Shown here piece by piece: positions 1 to 8,545 of a DNA stretch of 36,103 bases. Position 1 is the first letter of the stretch. Every line of letters starts with the position of its first letter. The DNA lies in contig JBBDXJ010000110.1 in assembly GCA_040902445.1 (NCBI GenBank), forward strand, positions 1 to 36,103, given 5' to 3'. Position numbers and translations under genes: made by a program. The notes under the pieces are model-generated. The model saw only the letters and a program-made list of their open reading frames with translations, did no database searches and was not told the DNA's origin. This DNA comes from Chryseosolibacter sp040902445. GTDB taxonomy: Bacteria; Bacteroidota; Bacteroidia; Cytophagales; Cyclobacteriaceae.

Positions 1-963
1 TTCAAGAGAATCCAACTCCGCCTCGAAGAAGCCTTGTCCGGGAGACTGGTTGACGAGGTCAAGCAGGTCGAATCCTTTGAAGGTATAATACACCGGGTCC
101 ACCTGGTAGGAACGGGTGTAATCCTTCCATTTGATGTAACCGATATCGTTCACTGCTGCAGACACCATCAGGTTATTGGAGATGTTATACGTGGCACCGA
201 AATCCCACGACATACCCTTATTTTTTGTTTTTAATAAATAATCAATGTAGTCGCGGGTGGTCAGTCCGTTCTGGTCCAGGAAATCGATACCGGCTGTCTG
301 AACACGTAGGTTGCCCGTGTTGATGGAAACGGAATCGGTGCTCATCGTCAGCGTGCCGCTCACGTCGGTGGTCTCCCCCGCCGCCATGCCGACCAGATAA
401 TTGAACCGTATGCCCGCGCGAAACCTGCTGGTTATATCACGGGTGTAGTTTACGGATACTTTGTTGTAGGCCATTCCTCGGCCATAGAATTTACCGACAT
501 CCAACGGCTTCCCTTCATAATACGGGCTTCCGGGCCCGCGTGTCGCCCATCCTATTATGTCGCCGGGATAGTGGAACCGGGTTTCAAAAACCTGGTGGAC
601 GCCGAATGAGAAATAGCTTTTCTCACTACGCAATCCGAAATAGAAAAGCTGCACGGACTCATTGAGTCTGATACGGTGTGTGTCTTTCAGCTTCTTGAAA
701 ATAGAAACGGTGTCGAGTTGAAGCGAATCGCTTTCCGAACTCCTGAAGATATCCCCGAACGACATCCCATCATTATCTGCCGAAGCATAAACGGACGAGA
801 TCACCGGCAGACCAATCACTATTTTGTGATTCGGATAAAAGGCAGGATTAAGGAGATTGGCTTGGGGAAGACTCGCGTTGAAGCGATATAAAGAAAATTC
901 CGGCTGAGCCCATGCAGGCACCGTGGCGATAAGCCCAAAAAGAAGTAGTGCTATTCTCATCAT
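1..963 (-). CDS. DUF5723-family outer-membrane protein, partial (C-terminus off window)
   Basis: Reading the minus strand from an ATG pair at 963/960 gives an open frame that continues past base 1, about 320 residues. It begins with a signal peptide (MMRIALLLFGLIATVPAWAQ), then a segment containing LPQANLLNPAFYPN and IVIGLPVISSVYAS. That 'NPAF.P....GLP..SSVY' start is typical of the Bacteroidota DUF5723 family, thought to be beta-rich proteins of the outer membrane. The rest alternates short amphipathic strands with tyrosines and glycines, as in a barrel. The start lies 4 bases after the stop of the lipoprotein gene upstream, so the two are almost certainly one transcript. The molecular role of DUF5723 is not established. 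The gene is cut by the window edge, not visibly broken. Confidence 0.8.
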   Translation of the reverse strand, partial: MMRIALLLFGLIATVPAWAQPEFSLYRFNASLPQANLLNPAFYPNHKIVIGLPVISSVYASADNDGMSFGDIFRSSESDSLQLDTVSIFKKLKDTHRIRLNESVQLFYFGLRSEKSYFSFGVHQVFETRFHYPGDIIGWATRGPGSPYYEGKPLDVGKFYGRGMAYNKVSVNYTRDITSRFRAGIRFNYLVGMAAGETTDVSGTLTMSTDSVSINTGNLRVQTAGIDFLDQNGLTTRDYIDYLLKTKNKGMSWDFGATYNISNNLMVSAAVNDIGYIKWKDYTRSYQVDPVYYTFKGFDLLDLVNQSPGQGFFEAELDSLE

Positions 964-967
964 CTTG

Positions 968-2569
968 TCAATTCAGTTTGTATTCCACTTTTGACTGGAC
1001 ACCTATGGACACCTGTAATTTATCCGTGACTGAAAACTTTACCGGCACAGTTCCCTGGTTTGTTGTCTGCATCTCTGCGCGAAGCAAAAGATATTCAGCC
1101 TGATTGATGCGGTCAACTTTTCCCTGGATAACAGGTACTTCCGTGATTACCTCGGTATTGCCTTGTGTAAATCCATCCGCATCCACCTGCGCGCCTTCAA
1201 TGATGGAAAGGTTTGTAAAGAGAGAATCAAGTACTGCGCCGGAGACATCGACAAAATACACCTGAACAGCGGCATCGAGCGGAAGCTCATTTATAGTTTT
1301 AACCCTGACGATGCTTTCCCCGATATCGTCAATACCCAATCCATCGAAATCGAACTGCTTCGTAATCGTAAGCGCCGAAATCTTTCCATGGAAAGGCAAC
1401 TCCAGGTGCACACCGATCGCCAGTCTGCTGTTGTCGAGAACAAAATTTTGTGTACTGGCCGGCGGGTCAAGCGCTGCTCCGAATCCGTATTCGAGATAGT
1501 AAGGCAGTGATGAAAACAGCTGGGCCATATTCGAATTGCCGGAGTTGATATCGATCTGTGTAGTAATGGACTGTCCGATCTGGGAGTATGAGGGCCCATT
1601 CAGAAGGTAAGGGTTGGCCGGGGCGCTAACAGCGGGTCCGGTGAGTTGAATTGTGGAATTATCTTGTTCTCTAACGGAGATATTCTGTATATCGAATCCA
1701 ACAGGTAGTCCGAAACTGTTCCTGATGTCGAGTCGTACGGCAGGAGAGAGGAACTCTATGCTACCTGCCAACCCGTCGCCGAAGATGTCCACGTTTATTG
1801 AGTCTGCGTTCAATGGAATGGTCCTTGTATTGACGTTGCCGAACAAGCCACGGAAACCGAGGCTGCTCATACCAAAGCTACAATCGAGGCTGTGCGTGTT
1901 GTTGATCGGCTGACCGGTGTCGGTTATCGTAGCCGTGATGGCAAAAGTAACTGTATTGGTAGTGGTGCCGTTGACGGTAAGATCAAGCGTGGCCCCTTGA
2001 AGATCACTGGAAGGGCTCAGTGTTCCGGGCCCGGTAAACGAAGAATTCTGCTGGAAGCCTGCTCCCTGCTGTTCCAGTGAGGGAATCGAAATAGCGAGGT
2101 CGATATTGGCCGGGAAAGTTGACGTAAGCGAAAACAGCATCAGCCCGGCTTTGATCAGTATGGAATCCAGGTTATCTCCGGGTGACGGATTGAAGGCAAA
2201 CGTTATACTTTTTGACACAGTGACACTACTTCCCGGGGAAGGGAACGTGACCTCGGGCCCGGTAATAGAGATAACCGGACTTTGCTGATCCGGAATGGTG
2301 AAAATAGTTTCGGCGCCGGGTGTGAAGATGCTGTCATCATAGGTTAGCACCATGACGCCGCTTTGTTCAGAAATCCTTGCTTTTGATCCTCCTTCCGTCA
2401 GGAATTCCTCCATGGAAAAGGTTGAATTCACCAGCGGAATCCCTATTTCGGGCTCAAAGGTGATGCTGCTAATCCTACCGGCATTTTCAAGTTCCTCCAT
2501 GCACGACGCCAGAATAAACGTGATGCAGGTAAAGGACACACATGCAGCTGCGAAGTGTAATCTGTTCAT
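968..2569 (-). CDS. Large hypothetical lipoprotein paired with the DUF5723 protein
   Basis: A 533-residue protein with an N-terminal hydrophobic segment ending in a lipobox (FILASC, Cys about residue 23), so it should be lipidated and exported to the periplasm or outer membrane. The mature part is rich in Thr, Ser, Asn and Gly with alternating hydrophobics (for example TVNGTTTNTVTFAITATIT), suggesting repeated beta-sandwich segments; no catalytic motif is visible. The downstream DUF5723 gene starts 4 bases after its stop, so they are probably co-transcribed and may act together at the outer membrane. I do not recognise a named family. The start is the ATG at 2569, directly before the signal sequence. 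Confidence 0.78.
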   Translation of the reverse strand: MNRLHFAAACVSFTCITFILASCMEELENAGRISSITFEPEIGIPLVNSTFSMEEFLTEGGSKARISEQSGVMVLTYDDSIFTPGAETIFTIPDQQSPVISITGPEVTFPSPGSSVTVSKSITFAFNPSPGDNLDSILIKAGLMLFSLTSTFPANIDLAISIPSLEQQGAGFQQNSSFTGPGTLSPSSDLQGATLDLTVNGTTTNTVTFAITATITDTGQPINNTHSLDCSFGMSSLGFRGLFGNVNTRTIPLNADSINVDIFGDGLAGSIEFLSPAVRLDIRNSFGLPVGFDIQNISVREQDNSTIQLTGPAVSAPANPYLLNGPSYSQIGQSITTQIDINSGNSNMAQLFSSLPYYLEYGFGAALDPPASTQNFVLDNSRLAIGVHLELPFHGKISALTITKQFDFDGLGIDDIGESIVRVKTINELPLDAAVQVYFVDVSGAVLDSLFTNLSIIEGAQVDADGFTQGNTEVITEVPVIQGKVDRINQAEYLLLRAEMQTTNQGTVPVKFSVTDKLQVSIGVQSKVEYKLN

Positions 2570-2734
2570 AATAGTGGGGAATCAATCACCTTTATACGGT
2601 TTGATTGAGTTAGGTAAGCGTTGGTCACTTTGCTGTAACTTCGTTACCGGGATGTTCCCCCTGGGAAAACATCGGCCCAGGAGCAAAAAGGCCGTCCGCA
2701 CAAGACTTCTCAACACACAACCTACCAGTTCGGC

Positions 2735-4774
2735 TTACCGGATTGTTATATACTTTTCAACTCTGACTGGCTCGCCATCTGAGGTTATCCCATCCACCAC
2801 TACCCGGTATTGAGTGGACAAGTCAGCGGCAAAAAAACTTATGTTTGCCGTTGGCATCAGCTCATTAATTTCTACCCTTGGATTCCAGTACAGCGTTGAA
2901 CGGTAATCAGGAGTGGCAGCCTGTATACTTTCGCCATGATCAGGACTTAAGAATGTCAGGTTTGACGTATAGCCCTTCAGTGAAAAGAACTGCCTGGTCC
3001 TCTGAAGATCGCCATCAGGAGCGAATGCCTGTTTTGTGTAGATGGCAATAATTCCATTGCCCCCATCGCTGCGGTAACTGTTGCGCCGTTTGACCTCTAC
3101 TTTATATACATCGAATGGGTTGATCATTCGCAATACCTCGCCCGCTTCGCCAGAGACTGGCATCCCGTCTATAAGTACCAGCGGTTCGCCGTTATTGCCG
3201 GGTGTGAGAGATATGTTCCTGTTAAAACGGACAGTGCAATCAAAGCCATTACAAGTTATCATCAAACCAGGCACTTTGCCCTGCAAACTCATTAGAATGT
3301 TAGGCATAGCCGGATTCAACTGATCGGCCTCCAACACGTAATCAGGACTTCCGATTCGCAGGTCTTCTCCCCGGTTAAAGGGTTCCCGCCTGCTGCTTTG
3401 AATAACAACCTCTTTGAGGATTGTCGCATCTTTTGGCAAAAGACTATAGTCCAAATTCCTTTGAACAGATTTCTCGTTAATTGCTTTAAACCAGAAACCA
3501 GGAAAAAGTGCAGGTGCTTGTGCCTCCGGAGGAATTGCAATTTCGAGTTTACCTGGCACCGCGCGGGCCCTCTCTTTGTGCGAATCGTTTGCCCAGTAAT
3601 AAAAAATTGCGCTATCATAGAAATCGAGGCCATTCACAAAAAACTTACCGTTGTCGTCGGTCTCGGCGACAAAAAAATCTTCAAACTCATTGAGGACCAA
3701 ACTCACCATAACTTTTTTTGGTTTTCCAAAGTCCTTTTTGAATTGCCCTATGAAACTGATTCCGGACTCAACTGGAAACTGCATGGCACCTCCGGGAGAG
3801 ATAAGACTACCCGGTTTCAAATTGAATTGTTGAAGGATATTGCTTTCAGCTATCGGCACAACCTGTTGTTCGTCAGTTACTGAAATAGAAAAAAATCCGG
3901 ATTTTTTGGTCCATTGAGGATTGGTAAAGCTCACAGACAAGTTTATGCGTTCGCGACGGCTGTATACTGATTTATCGCTCTCTAACGCGATTTTTTCCTC
4001 GGCACCGTTCACTGTGTCTGTCGACGCCATTCGTGGACTCGCTGCATCAATATCAACCGACGTGAACAAATCCAAAATAGGAATCGGTTTGTAAAAAATA
4101 TCCTCATCTGCAAAATTCAACATCCATGTTGTATACGATCGGATAAAATACGGACCGGGAGAAAGATCGTCTGGCAGGCGAACGTTGCCGTTAATCAACC
4201 CATTATCTACAGGAAGTATTTTCTTTGTGATAACTTTTCCCTTCGAGTTTAATAGGTCAACATAAGCTACACGACTTAATGAATCTTTTTTTGTTCGATC
4301 GGAATAATTGAAATATCCGGCAAACCAAATAATCTCGCCAGGGTAATAGTATGGCTTGTCGGTACAGATGTAAATTCTTTCACGCAATGATTGTAACCCC
4401 GTCGACTCGCCGGCCCGATCGTGGCGTTTGGATAAGGTGTCTGCGCTGAGTTTAATTACTGTCTGGTATGTTCCCACTTCCGATTTAGAAAAACGTCGAT
4501 ATGGCAAGTAACCCTTCCTGGTCACTCGCAATTCGAATTCACCAACAGGCACATTGGTTAAAGTGAATCTACCGGTACTGTCAGACGTGCTTTCAACAGG
4601 TAGATGAGTCAAAAAAACCGAGGCTTGATCTATGGGCAATGAAGTAGCCGCATCGACAATCTTTCCATAGATCTTGATCTCCTGTCCATGCGTCGGAAGG
4701 AAAAGGCAGAGAAAGGATGCCAATAAAGTGTTAAGACGAAGGGTGCTAGTGTATTTCATAAGGGAGGGATTCAT
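2735..4774 (-). CDS. CarboxypepD_reg / MG2-like / TonB-plug domain surface protein
   Basis: A 679-residue exported protein with a signal peptide over about residues 1-30 (hydrophobic LNTLLASFLCLFLP, cut near HGQ). Residues ~33-110 form a carboxypeptidase-regulatory-like beta-sandwich (IYGKIVDAATSLPIDQASV, then DSTGRFTLTNVPVGEFELRV). Residues ~125-240 resemble the macroglobulin MG2-type strand region (YICTDKPYYYPGEIIWFAGY). Residues ~480-577 look like a TonB receptor plug (LVLIDGMPVSGEAGEVLRMI, then YKVEVKRR and GNGIIAIYTK). No beta-barrel follows; only about 100 more residues are present. Such plug-without-barrel proteins are common in Bacteroidota and probably act at the cell surface with a partner. 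The substrate is unknown. It lies upstream of the lipoprotein/DUF5723 pair on the same strand, separated by 165 bases. If the MNP start is wrong, the next Met (residue 6) would also keep the signal peptide. Confidence 0.75.
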   Translation of the reverse strand: MNPSLMKYTSTLRLNTLLASFLCLFLPTHGQEIKIYGKIVDAATSLPIDQASVFLTHLPVESTSDSTGRFTLTNVPVGEFELRVTRKGYLPYRRFSKSEVGTYQTVIKLSADTLSKRHDRAGESTGLQSLRERIYICTDKPYYYPGEIIWFAGYFNYSDRTKKDSLSRVAYVDLLNSKGKVITKKILPVDNGLINGNVRLPDDLSPGPYFIRSYTTWMLNFADEDIFYKPIPILDLFTSVDIDAASPRMASTDTVNGAEEKIALESDKSVYSRRERINLSVSFTNPQWTKKSGFFSISVTDEQQVVPIAESNILQQFNLKPGSLISPGGAMQFPVESGISFIGQFKKDFGKPKKVMVSLVLNEFEDFFVAETDDNGKFFVNGLDFYDSAIFYYWANDSHKERARAVPGKLEIAIPPEAQAPALFPGFWFKAINEKSVQRNLDYSLLPKDATILKEVVIQSSRREPFNRGEDLRIGSPDYVLEADQLNPAMPNILMSLQGKVPGLMITCNGFDCTVRFNRNISLTPGNNGEPLVLIDGMPVSGEAGEVLRMINPFDVYKVEVKRRNSYRSDGGNGIIAIYTKQAFAPDGDLQRTRQFFSLKGYTSNLTFLSPDHGESIQAATPDYRSTLYWNPRVEINELMPTANISFFAADLSTQYRVVVDGITSDGEPVRVEKYITIR

Positions 4775-4836
4775 GCCCTTTAGTCGCCAGCGGTAATGTC
4801 GCTAACGAATTTAACGAATGGGTAGGGAAGATCAAA

Positions 4837-4866
4837 GGGGATAAGGGAGACCGGGGGATAGGGGGG
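4837..4866 (+). other. G-quadruplex-forming motif
   Basis: Four G-runs of 4, 3, 5 and 6 bases separated by loops of 4, 5 and 3 bases. This fits the G3+N1-7 quadruplex pattern on the plus strand. It lies about 60-90 bases upstream of the divergent start of the TonB-plug gene at 4774, so the transcript of that gene would carry the C-rich complement, if it extends that far. Confidence 0.5.
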
Positions 4867-4984
4867 ATAGCGCTCGTATGCTATTTCGCTGATTGATTTA
4901 CTGCGATCGAAGATCGTTCTTTAGCATGATCAATAACTTATTCTTAATTATACCCTAACGCAGATTTTCCTGTTTCCTTTTTCA

Positions 4985-5393
4985 CTAGATCAATGGCCCG
5001 TCTTTGTTTTCCTCCGCGTTATGTTTGACCGATAGCTCGCGATATCCCGAATCCGGATCGAAGACCCTTTCGAATTCCATATTCCTTATGTTGACGATGG
5101 CTATTTCGGCTGTGGTGTAGATCACATTCTTGTCCAGTAAGTGACCCCCGGTGGATGTCCCGCTCTCGTCTGCCACACAAAGGTGTAGATGAGCGGAGGA
5201 AGCCGACAGCGTTCCTGAAAGAGACAATATCTCGAAATGTCCCTGACGTGCCTTAATAAAAACTTTCCAGGTTATTGTCTTCAATGAGCCGGTATAAAAA
5301 TGACCAGTTAGCGAACCACCTTTGATGGCAAAATCAACACAAACGTAGTATTTTTGGAGTTTCTTCTCAAGCCGTTAGGTGAAAATGCCTCAC
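4985..5393 (-). pseudogene. PPC-domain (DUF296) protein gene, frameshifted near its 5' end
   Basis: The minus frame from ~5367 to 4985 reads as the PPC/DUF296 fold (plants and prokaryotes conserved domain, often annotated as DNA-binding). Visible are GHFEILSLSGTLSASSAHLH, GGHLLDKNVIYTTAEIAIV and EFERVFDPDSGYRELSVK. The homologous-looking reading continues upstream of the only start in frame (TTG at 5284) through LEKKLQKYYVCVDF and a GSLTGHFYTGSLK segment, then meets TAA at about 5373. The missing first strand (VRHFHLTA) is found in another frame, starting at a GTG at 5393. This indicates a frameshift around 5366-5375. Either the gene is dead or the assembly has an indel. A TTG-started 99-residue product would lack part of the domain. 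Confidence 0.62.
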
Positions 5394-5476
5394 TGCATTC
5401 TTCAATTGATGGATACCAGTATCTTGATTCGAATCAATTGCCCCAATCACTGTTGTCCGCGCCGCCGCCTGTGCGC

Positions 5477-5503
5477 GGGAAAGAGGGGGATGGGGGTTGG
5501 GGG
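5477..5503 (+). other. Second G-quadruplex-forming motif
   Basis: G-runs of 3, 5, 5 and 5 bases with loops of 5, 2 and 2 bases on the plus strand. It lies between the degraded PPC-domain gene and the 3' end of the PQQ-propeller gene. No gene is seen in 5394-5530 apart from this tract. Confidence 0.5.
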
Positions 5504-5530
5504 TGAAGTAAATAAATTGTCTAAGAACCA

Positions 5531-6715
5531 TCAACCTGCACTGGATACTCTAAGGCAGTAAAGTGTTCCTTCGCTGCTCGTTACAAGAATGTTGTCCGCG
5601 CTTACAACCGGAGCTGAAAATATCCCACCCAACTGATACTCGACTTCTAAAAACTGTTCATTGGACTTTATGATTAAGTAAATGTCATCCCGATAGGAGT
5701 CATCTTCCTTGAAGTATTTTGTCCGATTAGTCCGGTACCCATCAGTCATGAATGTCCATCCTGATTGTCCGTCATCGGCCGCGATTTCAATAAGCTTTCC
5801 CATCGTATTGCCGAATATAATCTTGTCGGCGACGAAGGCGAAGTCTCCGAACTGCAGGAACTGCATCGGCTTGCTCCAGATCTCCTTTCCAGTTTGAGGA
5901 TGGGCAGCGATTAAGGTCCTTTGGTCTGCGGTGCCAATGTAGAGAACAGAATCGTGCACCGACGTCACCAATCCCCAGCCTTTGTCAAATGCTTTGTTCC
6001 AATGACAATAGCCCTTGTCCGCGTCAAGTGCATACACATTGAAATCGCGTGCACCGACAAAAACCAGATTATTAAAAACAAACGGATTTCCCTGAACTTC
6101 CCCTTTAGGAAAATATCTATGGCCGACTGTTTTAAATTTCCAACGCAATGAGCCATCCTTCGCGTCTACAGAATAAACAAAACCATCAAACGAGCCAAAA
6201 AATAAAGCTCCCCTGTGATAGGCGGCAGTAGTATGCACGACACCACCTGTGCTTACCTTCCATAGAAGCTTTCCGGTCTCGAAATCAACCGCCTGCATAG
6301 ACGCTCCTGATCCAAAATATATAATGCCACCGCTCATAATAGGAGAGGAATGAAAGTAATCCGCAAAATCACTCCTTATCTCCTGATCACCTGCATAGGT
6401 CCAACGCACCTTCCCCTCTCTTGCCAGAATACAATACAATTGGCCATCACCACCGTTGAAGATTACATATTTGCCTGCAATCAACGCCTTCGAATTGATT
6501 GGTCCTTGCGTCCGCATCTCCCACAGCGTTTTTCCGGTTTCAAGCGATAACGCTTTAAACGAGCTGTCTGCTCCCCCAACATAAACCGCGCCGTCGCTTA
6601 CCACCGGAGTACTAACTGACCTCTTGCCGATCTGGACCTTCCACTTCAAACCGGGCTCACCACAAAATGTGGATACAGACGTAAGTAAAAAAGCAAATAT
6701 CAATGCAGGTTGCAT
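5531..6715 (-). CDS. PQQ-like beta-propeller repeat protein (exported)
   Basis: About 394 residues from the ATG at 6715 (MQPALIFAFLLTSVSTFCGE), chosen because it puts the signal peptide at the N-terminus; an in-frame start at 6733 would add six residues. The protein is a series of propeller blades, each with an 'A..G...W' tryptophan-docking motif: ALSLETGKTLWEMRT, AVDFETGKLLWKVSTGG, SVDAKDGSLRWKFKT, ALDADKGYCHWNKAFDKG and AAHPQTGKEIWSKPM. This is the PQQ/BamB-type repeat family. It could bind a quinone cofactor or serve as a protein-interaction scaffold; no catalytic residues for an alcohol dehydrogenase are visible, and at ~390 residues it matches non-enzymatic propellers. Predicted location is the periplasm. 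It appears monocistronic. Confidence 0.85.
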   Translation of the reverse strand: MQPALIFAFLLTSVSTFCGEPGLKWKVQIGKRSVSTPVVSDGAVYVGGADSSFKALSLETGKTLWEMRTQGPINSKALIAGKYVIFNGGDGQLYCILAREGKVRWTYAGDQEIRSDFADYFHSSPIMSGGIIYFGSGASMQAVDFETGKLLWKVSTGGVVHTTAAYHRGALFFGSFDGFVYSVDAKDGSLRWKFKTVGHRYFPKGEVQGNPFVFNNLVFVGARDFNVYALDADKGYCHWNKAFDKGWGLVTSVHDSVLYIGTADQRTLIAAHPQTGKEIWSKPMQFLQFGDFAFVADKIIFGNTMGKLIEIAADDGQSGWTFMTDGYRTNRTKYFKEDDSYRDDIYLIIKSNEQFLEVEYQLGGIFSAPVVSADNILVTSSEGTLYCLRVSSAG

Positions 6716-6733
6716 GGCAGAAATTTTTAACAA

Positions 6734-6970
6734 AATACATCTCCATGTTGTTTTAAGAAATAACCCAGATGGGTGTATTTTGAGACGACTCCTGGTCAGT
6801 TCGTCATGACCCTTAGGCTGGTACTAAGATCAAAATTCAGGATTTCAGAATTGACAAGCAAAGATGCCGCTGTTTTGCCTCCTGAATCCGTAAATGATAA
6901 GGAACGCTCGAAAAGCTGTAATTGCTGGTCATGACCCGATAGGCAAAAAAGATAGAATTCACGAACTTAA
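6734..6970. other. Intergenic stretch before the repeat cluster
   Basis: No credible coding frame on either strand. The only notable item is a short motif, GTCATGACCC, occurring near 6804 and again near 6928. Continuous with the repeat cluster that starts at 6971, so the gene-free distance is about 380 bases. Confidence 0.4.
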
Positions 6971-7105
6971 ACCTTGATTCGAAGGATTAACGGATTTGCA
7001 TGATTTAAATGCAGAACCTTGATTCGAAGGACTAGAGGATTTGCATGATTTAAATGCAGTATTAATCAAGTAAATCCTTAAATCAAGCAAATCAAGGTTC
7101 AGACA
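6971..7105. repeat. Dispersed intergenic repeat cluster (two direct 45-bp units plus one inverted unit)
   Basis: Unit 1 (6971-7014) and unit 2 (7016-7059) are near-identical direct copies starting ACCTTGATTCGAAGGA and ending GATTTAAATGCAG, period 45 bp. The third copy (7061-7105) is inverted and ends ATCAAGGTTCAGACA, so units 2 and 3 form a tail-to-tail palindrome. The same family recurs at 28791-28912 and as the ends of the nuclease cassette at 18705 and 19243. Its right edge lies about 10 bases from where YdeI-like homology begins. Confidence 0.8.
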
Positions 7106-7114
7106 ATGGATTAA

Positions 7115-7550
7115 AAGACCCAGGCTTTATGCTTCGGTTGGATCGATAGCGTCGCTCACAAACGGGATGAGGAAAGCAGCTACCAATACTTTACCAGACG
7201 CAAACCCAAAAGCAATTGGAGTAGTCCAAACAGAGAACGAGCTGAAAAGATGATTGCTAAAGGTCTCATGACTGACAGTGGACTGGAGAAGATCAAACTT
7301 GCAAAGGAAACAGGAACGTGGGAAGCGTTGATCAATGTTCAGAACTCGGTCATCCCCGAGGACCTTCAACGAAAATTGAACAAGAACAAAACAGCCATTC
7401 GAGAACTTCAATGCGTTTCCACCGTCATCAAAGCGCATTATCCTGGAGTGGATCTTCAACGCAAAAAAATCAGAGACCCGAAAAAAACGCATCGAGGAAA
7501 CCGTGTTACTTGCAGCAAAGAATATAAGGGCAAATCATTATAGCCGGTAA
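7115..7550 (+). pseudogene. YdeI/OmpD-associated-family gene remnant (5' truncated and frameshifted)
   Basis: From 7121 the plus strand reads QALCFGWIDSVAHKRDEE, then YFTRRKPKSNWSS and GLMTDSGLEKIKLAKETGTW, the core and C-terminal part of YdeI/OmpD-associated proteins. The frame is closed by TAA at 7112 and no N-terminal half is present: the sequence just upstream is the inverted repeat ending at 7105. Around 7400 the homology moves to another frame (NFNAFPPSSKRIILEWIFNA, then KKSETRKKRIEETVLLAAKN), ending at TAA 7548-7550. The gene has therefore lost its 5' part and carries an internal frameshift. A 97-residue frame from 7250 covers only the middle of it and ends in non-homologous sequence. 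Confidence 0.72.
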
Positions 7551-7691
7551 CCAGCTTGATAACTTTTTGGAACTCAAACGCGAGTGAAACCGTATATTTA
7601 TGATCAAATTGCAGTCAAAAAAGTAGTGAGCAAACTGCTGAGCCAGCGATATCGCCTATCATTGAACATAATGAAAACTTAGCCGAAAGTA

Positions 7692-7895
7692 ATGAATGAA
7701 AATCTGCCAAAGTTCTCCGAGGTATTGGCCGCACACTTTAAGCGACTGAAGGAGTGGCTGAAGCCCGATCCTGGAGATCATCTGGCCCTGAGCATCGTAA
7801 AGACTGTCCTGAAAAGTGCGGCTATGCTGGTGCTTCTTTTGTTCTCCCCGGTTTTGCTTGTTGGCCTTGCGCTCGGATTTATTGGTTTGATGTAA
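7692..7895 (+). CDS. Small single-pass membrane protein
   Basis: A 67-residue ORF with an amphipathic charged N-terminal half (HFKRLKEWLKPDPGDH) and a C-terminal hydrophobic segment of about 23 residues (AAMLVLLLFSPVLLVGLALG). That is the layout of a small inner-membrane protein with a cytoplasmic N-terminus. It lies 16 bases upstream of the next membrane-protein gene on the same strand, so the two are likely co-transcribed. I do not recognise a family. The charged N-terminus, clear membrane segment and tight spacing argue for a real gene; its small size keeps certainty moderate. Confidence 0.6.
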   Translation: MNENLPKFSEVLAAHFKRLKEWLKPDPGDHLALSIVKTVLKSAAMLVLLLFSPVLLVGLALGFIGLM

Positions 7896-7911
7896 ACAGC
7901 AACTGTCCAAC

Positions 7912-8316
7912 ATGAAACGTCCCTTAAAGATCCTGAATGCGAAAGAACTTAAGCCCCTCTACTCTCCTGTCTTCGTTACCTGCTGCACACTTTTCCTGGC
8001 GCACCAGATAACTCAACGCGTACTGCACCTCTCCATACCGTTTGCTGATAACTACATTGACAATTTTCTAGCTACTCCGATATTACTTACCCTGTTACTT
8101 GTGGAAAGAAGAACGCTTTTCAGATATGGCCGCGATTACACTCTGAGCATGCCAGAGGTTTGTCTGGCGACCGTGTTCATTGCTGTGGTGGGAGAAATAC
8201 TCTTTCCCGCGTTATCGGAGAAGTTTACTCCCGATTGGCTGGACGTCCCATTTTATGCTCTCGGAAGTGTATTGTTCTACGCTGCGGTGAACAAGGCCGA
8301 CAGGAGCCCGTTGTAA
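7912..8316 (+). CDS. Four-helix integral membrane protein ('magnesium citrate secondary transporter'-like)
   Basis: A 134-residue protein with about four hydrophobic segments: LYSPVFVTCCTLFLAHQIT, then NFLATPILLTLLLV, then VCLATVFIAVVGEILFPALS, and FYALGSVLFYAAVN. The pattern of an N-terminal helix, 'Y.D..L..P..L' and a later 'EILFP..S..FT.D..D...Y..G...FY' resembles a short Bacteroidota family often labelled 'magnesium citrate secondary transporter'. I regard that label as poorly founded for such a short protein. Predicted location is the inner membrane; function unknown. It follows the 67-residue membrane protein by 16 bases. Confidence 0.7.
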   Translation: MKRPLKILNAKELKPLYSPVFVTCCTLFLAHQITQRVLHLSIPFADNYIDNFLATPILLTLLLVERRTLFRYGRDYTLSMPEVCLATVFIAVVGEILFPALSEKFTPDWLDVPFYALGSVLFYAAVNKADRSPL

Positions 8317-8545
8317 TGGGGCTGTGCGCCAGTTGTTACACTATTCTGTTTTCCGAAAACTTCTATTCCAGAAAATACTTCAACACATGGACTTTATCGG
8401 TTTCCGCATAACATAAATTTGTCCACGCATCTCCGTTTGGATCTGCTCGCCTGAGGTGGGCTGTGGCTCCGGGATGAGTTGTGCATAAGATTATTTCTTT
8501 CGTAAGCCTTCCTCCTCCGAAGGGCCTGTCCCTCCTTCGCTGAAG

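Noticed and set aside
1163..2813. Several plus-strand open frames opposite the lipoprotein gene
   Set aside because: They are antisense shadows of a 533-residue gene with a clear signal peptide and lipobox.
6971..7059. Two 45-bp direct repeats as a possible CRISPR array
   Set aside because: The units are contiguous, with no spacers, no further repeats and no cas genes; the third copy is inverted. This is a dispersed intergenic repeat.
7127..7492. 121-residue minus-strand open frame
   Set aside because: It lies antisense to recognisable YdeI-like coding sequence on the plus strand and shows no family features.
8430..8545. GC-rich stretch with a repeated CCTCC / CTCCTTCG pattern as a possible repeat element
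   Set aside because: Only imperfect short matches without clear palindromes; too weak to call.
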